Positions 7,869-16,602 of a DNA stretch of 64,000 bases are shown here, piece by piece; positions within the stretch are counted from its first letter, which is position 1, and every line of letters begins with the position of its first letter. Origin of the DNA: Candidatus Solirubrobacter pratensis (GTDB lineage: Bacteria > Actinomycetota > Thermoleophilia > Solirubrobacterales > Solirubrobacteraceae). Where the stretch lies: assembly GCF_000425945.1 (NCBI RefSeq), contig NZ_AUEK01000003.1, positions 124,001 through 188,000 on the forward strand. The letters run 5' to 3'. Under the pieces are notes generated by a model that saw only the letters and a list, made by a program, of their open reading frames with translations, did no database searches and was not told the origin of the DNA. Both the position numbers and the translations under genes were made by a program.

Positions 7869-8735
7869 GTGCTCGGCGCCCTGGTCATCGCGTTCTCGGC
7901 CATCCTCGTCGACCTCGCCGACGTCTCGCCCGCCGCCGCGGCGGTCTTCCGCTGCCTCTACGCCCTGCCCGTGCTGGGTGCGATCGCGCTGTGGGAGGAC
8001 CGCCGCTACGGCCGGCGCACGTGGGCCGAGCGGCGGCTCGCGCTCCCGGCCGGGCTGTTCTTCGCCGTCGACCTGATCGCCTGGCATCACGCCATCCGGG
8101 ACGTCGGCGCCGGCCTGGCGACCGTGCTCGGCAACCTCCAGGTGGTCGTCGTCCCGTTCCTCGCGCTCGCCGTGCTCGGCGAGCGCGTGCCGCGCCGGAT
8201 CCTGCTCGCGCTGCCGCTCGTGTGCTTCGGCGTCGTGCTCGTCTCGGGCGCGCTGGAGTCCGGCGCCTACGGCGCCGACCCGTCGCGCGGCGTGCTCTAC
8301 GGCATCGTCACCGGCCTCACCTACGCGGCGTTCCTGCTCGTCCAGCGCCAGGGCAGCCGCGACCTGCGCCGCCCGGCCGGGCCGCTGTTCGACATGTCGC
8401 TGGTCGCGACGGTCGCCGCGGCCGCCTACGCCGCGGCGCTCGGCGACGGCGACCTCGTCCCGGCCTGGCCGAGCGCCGGCTGGCTGCTCGTGCTGGCGCT
8501 GACGTCGCAGGTGCTCGGCTGGCTGCTGATCACGGTGTCGCTGCCGCGGCTGCCCGCCGCCATGACGTCGCTGACGCTGACGATCCAGCCGATCGGGTCC
8601 GTGCTGCTCGGGGCCATCCTGCTCGGCCAGGATCCGTCGCTGCTGCAATTGGCGGGAGTCGCCTGCATCCTCGCCGGCCTGCTCTCGGCGGCGTTGCGAC
8701 GGCCGGCACGCTACGCCGCCGCCGCGGCGGAGTAG
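7869..8735 (+). CDS. DMT/EamA-family inner-membrane transporter
   Basis: A 288-residue protein with ten hydrophobic segments in two repeated EamA halves, as in drug/metabolite exporters (RhaT/YdcZ-like). The first half ends near residue 130, and the second begins with RGVLYGIVTGLTYAAFLL. The repeat motifs GLATVLGNLQVVVVPFLAL and AMTSLTLTIQPIGSVLL match the conserved EamA end segments. The substrate is unknown. GTG 7869 is the first conventional start after the previous stop; a CTG at 7842 would add nine residues. The 3' end overlaps the convergent sigma factor gene by 25 bp. Confidence 0.85.
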   Translation: MLGALVIAFSAILVDLADVSPAAAAVFRCLYALPVLGAIALWEDRRYGRRTWAERRLALPAGLFFAVDLIAWHHAIRDVGAGLATVLGNLQVVVVPFLALAVLGERVPRRILLALPLVCFGVVLVSGALESGAYGADPSRGVLYGIVTGLTYAAFLLVQRQGSRDLRRPAGPLFDMSLVATVAAAAYAAALGDGDLVPAWPSAGWLLVLALTSQVLGWLLITVSLPRLPAAMTSLTLTIQPIGSVLLGAILLGQDPSLLQLAGVACILAGLLSAALRRPARYAAAAAE

Positions 8736-9208
8736 ACGGCGAGCCGCGCGCGGCCGCGGGACAGGCGGCTCATCACGGTGCCGAGCGGGATCCGCAGCGA
8801 GGCCGCGGCCTCCTTGTAGCCGAAGCCGGCGACGTCGACGGCGGCGACCACGTTGCGCTGGTCGGCGGGGAGCGAGGCGATCGCGCCGATCACCTCGCGC
8901 GTCGCGACGACCGAGGACGGCTCGCGGCCCGGCGGCGCGACGAGCCGGAAGTCCTCACTCTCGAGCGGCGCGGTGCGCGGGCGGCGATCGCGCCGGCGCA
9001 GAGAGGAGACGTACTGGTTGCGCAGCGCCTGGTGCAGGTACGCGCCGGCGGCCTCGGCGTCGACGGCGCGCTCGCGGGCGAGCACGCGCAGGAAGGTGTC
9101 CTGGACGAGGTCGTCGGCGTCCTCGCGGGAGCCGGTCATGGCGCGGGCGGCGCGGGTCAGGGAGTCGATGTGGGCGGGGAGCGTCTCGGGAGTGAGCGTC
9201 TGGGGCAC
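8711..9208 (-). CDS. ECF-type RNA polymerase sigma factor
   Basis: A 165-residue extracytoplasmic-function sigma factor. Region 2 is seen around residues 15-50 with DADDLVQDTFLRVLA (the -10-binding helix), and region 4 around residues 110-160 with LPADQRNVVAAVDVAGFGYKEAA followed by the helix-turn-helix LGTVMSRLSRGRARL. GTG is taken as start at 9208; a GAGGAG ribosome site lies a short distance upstream. No anti-sigma gene is adjacent: its 3' neighbour is a convergent transporter and upstream is a divergent flavoprotein gene. What it senses is unknown. Confidence 0.88.
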   Translation of the reverse strand: MPQTLTPETLPAHIDSLTRAARAMTGSREDADDLVQDTFLRVLARERAVDAEAAGAYLHQALRNQYVSSLRRRDRRPRTAPLESEDFRLVAPPGREPSSVVATREVIGAIASLPADQRNVVAAVDVAGFGYKEAAASLRIPLGTVMSRLSRGRARLAVYSAAAAA

Positions 9209-9298
9209 ACGGCGAGACTCCTCGACGCCGCGCCGCCCTCATATCAGGGGGTTCCCCCCAATCGATGACTTCTCGGGGGTGGCGGAGTCCCTAGGGAC

Positions 9299-9778
9299 AT
9301 GCGATTCGACACGCGCTTCAGCGATCCGGCGGCCCGGCCGACGCCGTGGGAGGACGCGGCCGGCATCCTCGAGCGGGCCGAGCTGTACTGGCTGACGACC
9401 GTGCGCCGCGACGGCCGCCCGCACGTGACGCCGCTGATCGGCGTCTGGCACGACGGGGCGATGCACTTCTGCACCGGCCTCGGCGAGCAGAAGGCGCGCA
9501 ACCTCCAGGCGAACGCGAACGTCGCGCTGACGACCGGCACCAACGCGTGGGCCGAGGGCACGGACGTCGTGGTCGAGGGGACCGCCGAGCGGGTCACCGG
9601 CCGTGACGCGCTACAGGCGCTGGCGGACGCGTTCGAGGCCAAGTACGGCAGCGCGTGGCGCTTCGACGTCGCTGACGAGGCGTTCGTCCACAGCGGCGGC
9701 GAGGCGGCGGTCTTCCGGATCGCCGCGAGCAAGGTGCTCGCGTTCGCGAAGGATCCGCACGGGCAGACGGCGTACTAG
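9299..9778 (+). CDS. Pyridoxamine 5'-phosphate oxidase-family flavin/F420 protein
   Basis: A 159-residue split beta-barrel protein of the PPOX family. LYWLTTVRRDGRPHVTPLIGVWHDGAMHFCTG at residues 28-60 is the characteristic cofactor-binding start; NLQANANVALTTGTN follows near 70. In actinobacteria such proteins bind FMN, F420 or haem products, and the substrate cannot be inferred here. It lies divergent from a sigma factor gene and convergent with pdxH, whose stop codon directly abuts its own. This gene is not the vitamin B6 enzyme, which is next door. Confidence 0.82.
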   Translation: MRFDTRFSDPAARPTPWEDAAGILERAELYWLTTVRRDGRPHVTPLIGVWHDGAMHFCTGLGEQKARNLQANANVALTTGTNAWAEGTDVVVEGTAERVTGRDALQALADAFEAKYGSAWRFDVADEAFVHSGGEAAVFRIAASKVLAFAKDPHGQTAY

Positions 9779-10348
9779 CTAGGGCGAGAGGCGGCGCGAG
9801 CGCCATGCCCCGTCCGCGCGGCGGAACTCCTCGCGGTCGTGGAGCCGGTCGGGCCGGCCCTCCCAGAACTCGATCACGTCCGGGCGCAGCATGAACCCGC
9901 CCCAGTACCCCGGCCGCGGCACATCGCCCGGGTAGCGCGCGCTCGCCTCCGCGAGCCGCTCGTCGAGCACCGAGCGATCGGGGATCTCGGTGCTCTGCGC
10001 GGACGCCCATGCGCCCAGCCGCGACCCGCGCCCGCGGGTCGAGAAGTACGCGTCGGACTCCTCCTGCGAGAGCCGCTCGACCGCGCCTTCGAGCCGCACC
10101 TGCAACTGCAGCGGCTTCCACAGCACCGCGACGGCCGCGCGCGGGTTGGCGTCCAGCTCGCGGCCCTTGCGGCTCTCGTAGTTGGTGTAGAAGGCGACGC
10201 CGCGCGCGTCGATCCCCTTGAGCAGCACGAAGCGCACCGACGGCGCGCCGTCCGGCGTGGACGTGGCGAGCGCCATGGCCTCGGGCTCCAGCACGCCTGA
10301 GGCCACGGCCCGCTCATACCACTCGCGGAATCGCTCGAGCGGATCCAA
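9779..10348 (-). CDS. pdxH: Pyridoxamine 5'-phosphate oxidase
   Basis: A 189-residue FMN-dependent oxidase forming pyridoxal 5'-phosphate from the pyridoxamine or pyridoxine phosphates. Diagnostic segments are ALATSTPDGAPSVRFVLLKG at 26-45, YTNYESRKGRELDANP at 54-69 and the C-terminal LRPDVIEFWEGRPDRLHDR with the final RLSP. It is shorter than the E. coli enzyme (218) only at the N-terminus. The best start is TTG at 10348, as no ATG or GTG lies between the preceding gene and the conserved DPLERF; no good ribosome site is seen. It follows the aldehyde dehydrogenase gene by 34 bp on the same strand. Confidence 0.93.
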   Translation of the reverse strand: MDPLERFREWYERAVASGVLEPEAMALATSTPDGAPSVRFVLLKGIDARGVAFYTNYESRKGRELDANPRAAVAVLWKPLQLQVRLEGAVERLSQEESDAYFSTRGRGSRLGAWASAQSTEIPDRSVLDERLAEASARYPGDVPRPGYWGGFMLRPDVIEFWEGRPDRLHDREEFRRADGAWRSRRLSP

Positions 10349-10382
10349 ATCGGGGTGGGGAGAGGGGATGTCCCGCCTGATC

Positions 10383-11846
10383 TCACATCGCCATCGCGAC
10401 GTACTTGATCGACAGGTACTCGTCGATGCCCTCGCGCCCGCCTTCGCGGCCGAAGCCGGAGTGCTTGACGCCGCCGAACGGCGCCGCCGCGTTGGAGACG
10501 AGTCCCTGGTTGAGCCCGACCATGCCGGTCTGAAGCTTCTCGCAAACGCGGAACGCGCGCTTGACGTCGGACGTGTAGACGTAGGCGACGAGCCCGAACT
10601 CGGTGTCGTTGGCGGCCGCGATCGCCGCGTCCTCGTCGTCGAAGCCGACGACCGGCGCGACCGGGCCGAAGATCTCCTCCTTCAGCAGCCGCGAGTCCGG
10701 CTTGACATCGGTCAAGACGGTCGGATCGAAGAAGTAGCCGGCGCCGTCGCGCTTGGTGCCGCCCAGCAGCACCTCGGCGCCGCGGCCCGCCGCGTCCTCG
10801 ACCAGCTCGGCGACCTTGTCGCGCTGCGAGGCGTCGATCAGCGGCCCGACCTGCACGCCGTCCTCGGTCCCGCGCCCGACCTTCATGTCGGCGAGCTTCT
10901 TCGCGAGCTTCTCGGCGAACTCGTCCGCGACCTTCCCGGACACATGGAAGCGGTTGGCCGCCGTGCAGGCCTCGCCGATGTTGCGCATCTTGGCGATCAC
11001 GGCGCCCTCGACCGCCGCGTCGACGTCGGCATCGGGGAAGACGAGGAACGGCGCGTTGCCGCCGAGCTCCATCGACGTCCGCAGCAGCCCGGGCGCCGAC
11101 TGCTCGACGAGCAGCTGGCCGACCTCGGTGGAGCCGGTGAAGGTGAGCTTGCGCAGCCGCGGGTCGTTGATGATCGGCTTGGAGACCGAGCTGGACGAGC
11201 TCGAGGTCAGCACGTTCAGCACGCCGTCCGGCAGCCCCGCCTCCTGGAGGATCTTCGCCAGCGCGAGCATCGACAGCGGCGTCTGCTGCGCCGGCTTGAT
11301 CACCATCGTGCAGCCGGCGGCGATCGCCGGGCCGATCTTGCGCGTGCCCATCGCGGCCGGGAAGTTCCACGGCGTGATCGCGTAGCAGGGCCCGACGGGC
11401 TGCTTCATCGTGATCAGCCGGCCCTGGCCGTTGGGCGCGGTGCCGAAGCGGCCTTCGATCCGCACCGCCTCCTCCGAGAACCAGCGCAGGAACTCCGCGG
11501 CGTAGGTGATCTCGGCCTTGGACTCCGCCACCGGCTTGCCCATCTCGAGCGTCATCACGAGCGCGAGCTCGTCCGCCCGCGCCGTCATCGCCTCGAACGC
11601 GCGGCGCAGGATCTCGCCGCGCTCGCGCGGCGGGTGCGTCGCCCACTCCTCCTGCACCGCGCAGCAGGCGTCGAGCGCCGCCTTCGCGTCGTCAGGGGTC
11701 GCGTCGGCGACCGACGCGACCGCCTCGCCGGTCGACGGATCCTCGACATCGAGGGTCTCGCCGCCCGAGGCGTCCCGCCACTCGCCGCCGATGAACAGCT
11801 GCGTGGGGACCGCATCGACCGCGGTCCGCTCCTGGGTTGCGCTCAT
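10383..11846 (-). CDS. gabD: NAD(P)-dependent succinate-semialdehyde-type dehydrogenase
   Basis: A 487-residue aldehyde dehydrogenase of the succinate/glutarate semialdehyde group. It has the cofactor motif PWNFPAAM near residue 158, FTGSTEVG near 236, the general base in MELGGN near Glu259, and the nucleophile in GEACTAANR near Cys293. All catalytic residues are intact. Its ATG overlaps the stop of the upstream ThDP enzyme gene (ATGA). The ThDP enzyme could produce an aldehyde that this enzyme oxidises. It is also the only intact aldehyde dehydrogenase in the window that could handle 2-oxoglutarate semialdehyde from the hydroxyproline island, though 20 kb away; that link is inference. Confidence 0.88.
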   Translation of the reverse strand: MSATQERTAVDAVPTQLFIGGEWRDASGGETLDVEDPSTGEAVASVADATPDDAKAALDACCAVQEEWATHPPRERGEILRRAFEAMTARADELALVMTLEMGKPVAESKAEITYAAEFLRWFSEEAVRIEGRFGTAPNGQGRLITMKQPVGPCYAITPWNFPAAMGTRKIGPAIAAGCTMVIKPAQQTPLSMLALAKILQEAGLPDGVLNVLTSSSSSSVSKPIINDPRLRKLTFTGSTEVGQLLVEQSAPGLLRTSMELGGNAPFLVFPDADVDAAVEGAVIAKMRNIGEACTAANRFHVSGKVADEFAEKLAKKLADMKVGRGTEDGVQVGPLIDASQRDKVAELVEDAAGRGAEVLLGGTKRDGAGYFFDPTVLTDVKPDSRLLKEEIFGPVAPVVGFDDEDAAIAAANDTEFGLVAYVYTSDVKRAFRVCEKLQTGMVGLNQGLVSNAAAPFGGVKHSGFGREGGREGIDEYLSIKYVAMAM

Positions 11847-13489
11847 GCCGCCACCGTCTCCGTTCCGAGCTCCTCAGATATGGATACATCGAGCGAGTAG
11901 TCGATCGGGACCACGATCAGGCTCGGGAGCTCGAGCGACAGCGCGTGTCGCAGATGCCTGCCGAGATCCTCGACCGCCTCGCAGCGCCAGGCCGGCATGC
12001 CGAAGGCGTCCGCCAGCTTGACGAAATCCGGGTTGGTGAAGTCCGTTCCGAAGTGGCGGCCGAACTTCTTGTCCTGCTTCCACACGATCGAGCCGAACTG
12101 GGCGTTCTCCCAGATCACGTTGACGACCGGCGTGCGCAGCCGCATCGCCGTCTCCAGCTCCTGGACGTTCATGAGAAAGCCGCCGTCGCCGTTGACCGTC
12201 ACAACGTTGCAGTCCGGATGCACGAGCTTGGCCGCGATCGCGGTCGGCAGCGCGATGCCCATGCCGGCCAGCCCGTTGGCGATCAGCACCGTGTTCGGCT
12301 CGTGCGCGGGGAACATCCGCGCGATCCACAGCTTGTGCAGCCCGACGTCGGAGATCAGCATGTCCTCGCGCCCGAGCGCCTGGCGGATCTCCCACAGCGC
12401 GCGCGGCGGCTGCATCGGGAAGGAGTCGTCGTCCTTGGCGGCCTCGAAGCGGCCGAGCACGATGTCATCCAGGCGCGAGCTGCGGACCTTGTGCGGCGCG
12501 TGCCGCAGCTCCTCCGTGAGGCGGCTGAGGATGTGGTAGAGGTCGCCGACGAGGTCGACCTCGGTGATGAAGTGCTCGTCGACCTCCGACGCGACGCTGT
12601 CGATGCCGACGATCGTCTTGTCGCGGTTCGGGTTCCAGTTCGACGGCGCGTGCTCGACGAGGTCGTAGCCGACGGTGATCACGACGTCGGCCTCCTCGAA
12701 CCCGGCCAGCGCGTAGTCGCGCGACTGCAGCCCGACGGTCCCGAGCGCGTGCGGGTCGCGGTAGTCGAGCGAGCCCTTGCCCATGAACGTCTCGGCGACG
12801 CCGATCCCGGTCGCGCGCGCGAACTCGCGCAGTGCTGGGGACGCGCCGGCGCGGGCGACGCCGTTGCCCGCGAGCACGATCGGATTGATCGCGCCGCGGA
12901 TGATGTCGGCCGCGGCGAGCAGCTCGCCCGCGCTCGGCTCCAGCCGCCGCGACGTCGTGCGCGCGGGCAGCGGCTGCGCGTCGACCGGCGCGCTCATCAC
13001 GTCCTCGGGCAGCTCGATGTGCGTCGGGCCGGGCTTGGGCTCCTGCGCGACCTTGAACGCCTTGCGCACCACCTCGGGGATGACCGCCGCGGCGTTGATC
13101 CGCGTGTTCCACTTCGTCACCGGCTTGAACATCGAGACGACGTCGATGTGCTGGTGGGACTCCTTGTGCATCCGGTGCAGGTCCGCCTGGCCGGTCAGCG
13201 CGACCAGCGGCGAGCGGTCCAGGAACGCGTCGGCGACGGCCGTGATCAGGTTCGTCGCGCCGGGGCCGAGGGTTCCCAGGCAGACACCTGCGCGCTGCGT
13301 GAGCCGGCCGTACATGTCGGCCATGTAGGCGCCGCCCTGTTCGTGGCGCACCGGGATGAAGGAGATCGAGGAGTCCTGCAGCGACTCGTTCAGATCGAGG
13401 GTCTCTTCGCCGGGGATGCCGAATACATACCTGACGCCCTCTGCCTCGAGGCATTCGACGAAAAGGTCCGATGCCTTGCGGGAACTCAA
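11843..13489 (-). CDS. Thiamine diphosphate-dependent acetolactate synthase-like enzyme
   Basis: About 548 residues with the three domains of the acetolactate synthase/glyoxylate carboligase family. The N-terminal pyrimidine domain has GIPGEETLDL with the catalytic Glu at the third E position region and HEQGGAYMADMYGR; the C-terminal domain has the ThDP/Mg motif GDGGFLMNVQELETA near residue 435-450. The sequence resembles catabolic acetolactate synthases; no small regulatory subunit follows. The TTG at 13489 is preferred because GGAGGAG lies nine bases upstream, whereas the TTG at 13498 directly abuts that site. A TACGTT box lies upstream at 13530-13525. It forms a two-gene operon with the semialdehyde dehydrogenase, product unknown. 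Confidence 0.85.
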   Translation of the reverse strand: MSSRKASDLFVECLEAEGVRYVFGIPGEETLDLNESLQDSSISFIPVRHEQGGAYMADMYGRLTQRAGVCLGTLGPGATNLITAVADAFLDRSPLVALTGQADLHRMHKESHQHIDVVSMFKPVTKWNTRINAAAVIPEVVRKAFKVAQEPKPGPTHIELPEDVMSAPVDAQPLPARTTSRRLEPSAGELLAAADIIRGAINPIVLAGNGVARAGASPALREFARATGIGVAETFMGKGSLDYRDPHALGTVGLQSRDYALAGFEEADVVITVGYDLVEHAPSNWNPNRDKTIVGIDSVASEVDEHFITEVDLVGDLYHILSRLTEELRHAPHKVRSSRLDDIVLGRFEAAKDDDSFPMQPPRALWEIRQALGREDMLISDVGLHKLWIARMFPAHEPNTVLIANGLAGMGIALPTAIAAKLVHPDCNVVTVNGDGGFLMNVQELETAMRLRTPVVNVIWENAQFGSIVWKQDKKFGRHFGTDFTNPDFVKLADAFGMPAWRCEAVEDLGRHLRHALSLELPSLIVVPIDYSLDVSISEELGTETVAA

Positions 13490-13523
13490 GGTGCGCAACT
13501 CCTCCCCGGCCGGTGTGTCGGGC

Positions 13524-13530
13524 TAACGTA
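13524..13530. promoter_or_regulatory. Overlapping divergent -10 boxes
   Basis: TAACGT on the plus strand (13524-13529) and TACGTT on the minus strand (13530-13525) share five bases. They would serve the SpoIID-domain gene and the ThDP-enzyme operon, so the two promoters should exclude each other. Confidence 0.45.
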
Positions 13531-13556
13531 GACCCGCTCAGTCCTCCCCTGATCCT

Positions 13557-14960
13557 ATGACCCGCACACTTCCCACATTGGTGGCGGCACTCCTTGCCGG
13601 CGTGCTCGCGACCGCGCCGTGCGCCTCGGCGGCCAAGCCGAAGTCGACGTTCACGATCAAGGGCGCCGGCTTCGGCCATGGCGTCGGCATGAGCCAGTAT
13701 GGCGCGCTCGGCTACGCCGAGCACGGCGCGACCGCGTCGCAGATCCTCTCGCACTACTACACGGACACCTCGCTCGGGATGACCGATCCCGGCAGGACCG
13801 TGCGGGTACAGCTGATCGAGAAGACCAACTCGGCGCGCATCAGCGGCGCGCGCCAGGCCGGCGGCCGCGACCTCGATCCGACCGTGACGTACACGGTCAA
13901 GCGGCACGCGATCTCGGAGATCGACCTCGTCGCGCACGGAAAGCGGCTCGCGAGGTTCACGGCGCCGCTGCAGATCGCCGGCGAGGGCGGCATCACGGCG
14001 CTCAACGGCAAGGGCTACCGCGGCGTGCTCGAGCTCTCGCCCGGGCTGTTCGGTGGGCTGCGGGTGATCGACGCCGTTGCGCTCGACGACTACGTGCAGG
14101 GGGTCGTCCCCGCCGAGTCGCCGGCCTCGTGGCCGGCGGCGGCGCTGCAGGCGCAGGCGATCGCCGCGCGCACCTACGCGATCACGACCAGCCGCGGCGG
14201 CGACTTCGACCAGTACCCCGACACGCGCTCGCAGGTCTACGGCGGCGTCTCGGTGGAGACGACGGCGACCAACCAGGCGGTCGCGTCGACGCGCGGGCAG
14301 ATCGTGACCTACCAGGACCAGCCGGTCACCACCTACTTCTTCTCGACCTCCGGCGGACGGACCGAGAACGTCGAGAACACCTCGCTCGGGACCGAGCCGA
14401 AGCCGTGGCTGAAGTCGGTCGACGATCCCTACGACGACGTCTCGCCGCGTCACCGCTGGACGCCCGCGACCACGACGCTGGCCAAGGCCGGCAAGAAGCT
14501 GCGCGGCCTCTACAAGGGCTCGTTCCGCGGCATCAAGGTGCTCCAGCGCGGCGCCTCGCCGCGGATCATGAGCGCCCAGGTGCTCGGGACCAAGGGGTCG
14601 ACGACCGCCGACGGCGCGACGCTGCGCGCCAAGCTCGGCCTGTTCGACACGTGGGCGTACTTCACGACCGTGACGACCAAGCGCTCGGGCGATCCGCCGC
14701 CCGACACGCAGGCCGCCGACGCCTCGGGCGGAGCCCCGGCGCGGCTCTCGCGCTCCGCCCGCCCGGCGCTGTCGGGCACGATCGTCCCTGGCCGCCGCGG
14801 CGCGACGGCCACCGTGCAGGCACTGCACGGCGGGCGCTGGGTGGACGCCGGAGCCGTCACGCTCGGGCGCGGCGGCGGCTACCGCTGGACGGTCTCGCGC
14901 GCGGGGACCTATCGCGTCGTGTTCGACGGCGCGCCCGGGCCCGCCGTCCGCGCGGGCTAG
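13557..14960 (+). CDS. Secreted SpoIID/LytB-domain protein
   Basis: A 467-residue exported protein. Residues 1-26 form a signal peptide (TLPTLVAALLAGVLATAPC then ASAA). The SpoIID signature GHGVGMSQYGALGYA is at residues 41-55, and the second conserved part, DDYVQGVVPAESPASWPAAALQAQAIAARTYA, is near residue 180-212. SpoIID proteins cleave or bind peptidoglycan glycan strands; B. subtilis SpoIID works in spore engulfment, but non-sporulating actinobacteria also encode such proteins, so a cell-wall role is inferred. The last 100 residues resemble a bacterial Ig-like or cell-surface beta domain. The gene is divergent from the ThDP operon and convergent with the propeller gene. Confidence 0.88.
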   Translation: MTRTLPTLVAALLAGVLATAPCASAAKPKSTFTIKGAGFGHGVGMSQYGALGYAEHGATASQILSHYYTDTSLGMTDPGRTVRVQLIEKTNSARISGARQAGGRDLDPTVTYTVKRHAISEIDLVAHGKRLARFTAPLQIAGEGGITALNGKGYRGVLELSPGLFGGLRVIDAVALDDYVQGVVPAESPASWPAAALQAQAIAARTYAITTSRGGDFDQYPDTRSQVYGGVSVETTATNQAVASTRGQIVTYQDQPVTTYFFSTSGGRTENVENTSLGTEPKPWLKSVDDPYDDVSPRHRWTPATTTLAKAGKKLRGLYKGSFRGIKVLQRGASPRIMSAQVLGTKGSTTADGATLRAKLGLFDTWAYFTTVTTKRSGDPPPDTQAADASGGAPARLSRSARPALSGTIVPGRRGATATVQALHGGRWVDAGAVTLGRGGGYRWTVSRAGTYRVVFDGAPGPAVRAG

Positions 14961-14970
14961 TGCCCCGACG

Positions 14971-16008
14971 CTAGCGAATCCCGGTCAGCAGCCCGGACGG
15001 GCTCATGATCCAGAGCCGGGCGTGCGTGGTGGCCATGCCCGCCACGCCGAAGTCGGGCAGCGCCAGCGCGGCGAGCAGGCGGCCCGTGCGCGGGTCGAGC
15101 TTCCACAGCTGGTCGCGGCCGCTGACGGGCGTGCCCTGGACCCAGAGCGCCCCGTCGCCGGCGATGGCGCCGTTGATGCGGCTGGTACCGAGGTTCGTGC
15201 GCCAGCGCAGCGCCCCCGTGCTCGCGTCGACGGCCGCCAGCCCGGCGCCGTCCTGCAGGAGGACGGTGCCGCTCGCGGCGGCCACCGGCAGGCCTTCCGA
15301 CGCCGGGCGGGCGAGCCCGAGCCGGCGGCCCGTGCGGGCGTCGAGCGTCTCGAGCAGGCCGTCGCGGCGCAGCATGTACCAGAGGCCCGGCTCGCCGCTG
15401 AAGCCGCGCGGGTCCTGCCCGTTGCGCTCGAAGCTGATCCGGCGGGCGAGCCGGTTCGTGCGCAGGTCGACCTGGATCGCCGAGCCCGGGTTGCCGACCC
15501 ACACGGCGCTGTCGTAGGGGTCCACCGTCGTGTGCGAGCGCGACGGCGGCGGGAGCGGGATGCGCGCGACGATGCGGTTGGTCTTCGGGTCGATGCGGTA
15601 CAGGCGTTCCTCGGTCAGCGCCCACATGCCGCCGGTGCCCGCCGCGCCGTCGAGGATCTCCCGGCCGATCGGGATCCGCGCAGCGATGTCGCCGTCCGGG
15701 CTCAGCCGCAGCACGTCGCCGGACGGGTCGTAGGTCCAGATCGAGCCGTAGGCGACGGACAGCGCCCCGCCCTGGCTCGCGATCGCCAGCCGCGCGACGA
15801 CGTGCGGCGCGGTCGTGGCCGGGGGCGGGCTGGACGTGCTGAGCGCGCCGACGGCGATCACGACCGCGACCGCGGCGACCGCCAGCGCGCCGGCGAGCGC
15901 GAGCGGGCGAGGCTGCGGCAGCGCGCGCCGCAGCGGGCCGCGGCGTGCCTCGCGCTCCGCCGCCTCGCGCAGCTGCAGCCGCAGCGTGGTCACGAAGTCG
16001 TCGGTCAT
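14971..16008 (-). CDS. Membrane-tethered beta-propeller protein, putative anti-sigma partner
   Basis: A 345-residue protein with about 45 cytoplasmic residues (TTLRLQLREAAEREARRG), one transmembrane helix (ALAGALAVAAVAVVIAVGAL) and an outer domain built of repeated blades: GSIWTYDP, GGMWALTEERLYRIDPKTNRIVARI, SAVWVGNPGSAIQVDLRTNRL, GALWVQG. The blades match YncE/PQQ-type propellers. The ATG overlaps the sigma factor stop (ATGA). Position, topology and a short acidic/basic cytoplasmic part suggest it regulates the sigma factor or senses something outside; no known zinc anti-sigma motif is present, so the anti-sigma role is inference. Confidence 0.75.
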   Translation of the reverse strand: MTDDFVTTLRLQLREAAEREARRGPLRRALPQPRPLALAGALAVAAVAVVIAVGALSTSSPPPATTAPHVVARLAIASQGGALSVAYGSIWTYDPSGDVLRLSPDGDIAARIPIGREILDGAAGTGGMWALTEERLYRIDPKTNRIVARIPLPPPSRSHTTVDPYDSAVWVGNPGSAIQVDLRTNRLARRISFERNGQDPRGFSGEPGLWYMLRRDGLLETLDARTGRRLGLARPASEGLPVAAASGTVLLQDGAGLAAVDASTGALRWRTNLGTSRINGAIAGDGALWVQGTPVSGRDQLWKLDPRTGRLLAALALPDFGVAGMATTHARLWIMSPSGLLTGIR

Positions 16009-16550
16009 CGGCGGGCTCCCATCCGCTGGCGTACGGTGGCGAGGCCGCGGCTGACGCGCTTGCGCACCACGGCCTCGGAGACGTGCTCGTCGGCGGCGAT
16101 CTCGGCGTACGAGCGCTCGTCGAGCACGTGCGCGCGGATCGCCTCGCGCTGATCCGGCCGCAGTGCCTCCAGCAGCGCACCGGCGTTCGTGCTCTCCCCG
16201 AGCGCGTCGATGCGCGCGATGTCGGCGTCGGTCAGCTCGATGCGCTCCATCCTCAGCCGCCGGCGGGCGCGCTGCTCGGCGTACCCGCGGCGCTGGGCGT
16301 CGGCGAGCTTCTTCATCGCGATCCCGAACAGCCACGCGATCGCCGCCCCGGCCTCGGGCCGGTAGCGCCGGCGCGCCGACAGGGCGGCGGCGAACGTCTC
16401 GGCCGTCAGGTCGGCGGCGAGATCCGCGTTGCGCGTGCGGCGAGCGAAGAACCCCAACAGGGTGTCGACGTGGCGGCCGTAGAACTCCTCGAACGCGGCG
16501 GCATCGCTGCCCGCGAGGAGCACTTCGTCGCTGACGTCGGCGGGGCGCAT
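16005..16550 (-). CDS. ECF-type RNA polymerase sigma factor
   Basis: A 181-residue sigma factor. Region 2 is seen as FEEFYGRHVDTLLGFFARRTRN...DLTAETFAAALSARRRYRPE at residues 20-65 with AIAWLFGIAMKKLADAQRR following; region 4 is LLEALRPDQREAIRAHVLDERSYAEIAADEHVSEAVVRKRVSRGL near 125-172. ATG start at 16550 is preceded by a GGGGGCAGTGA stretch. It is translationally coupled to the membrane propeller gene, the usual arrangement for a sigma factor with its controlling membrane protein. Confidence 0.9.
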   Translation of the reverse strand: MRPADVSDEVLLAGSDAAAFEEFYGRHVDTLLGFFARRTRNADLAADLTAETFAAALSARRRYRPEAGAAIAWLFGIAMKKLADAQRRGYAEQRARRRLRMERIELTDADIARIDALGESTNAGALLEALRPDQREAIRAHVLDERSYAEIAADEHVSEAVVRKRVSRGLATVRQRMGARR

Positions 16551-16602
16551 TCACTGCCCCCATTCGGAGATGGGGCCGGTTTGTGACCGACCCTAACCGA
16601 CA

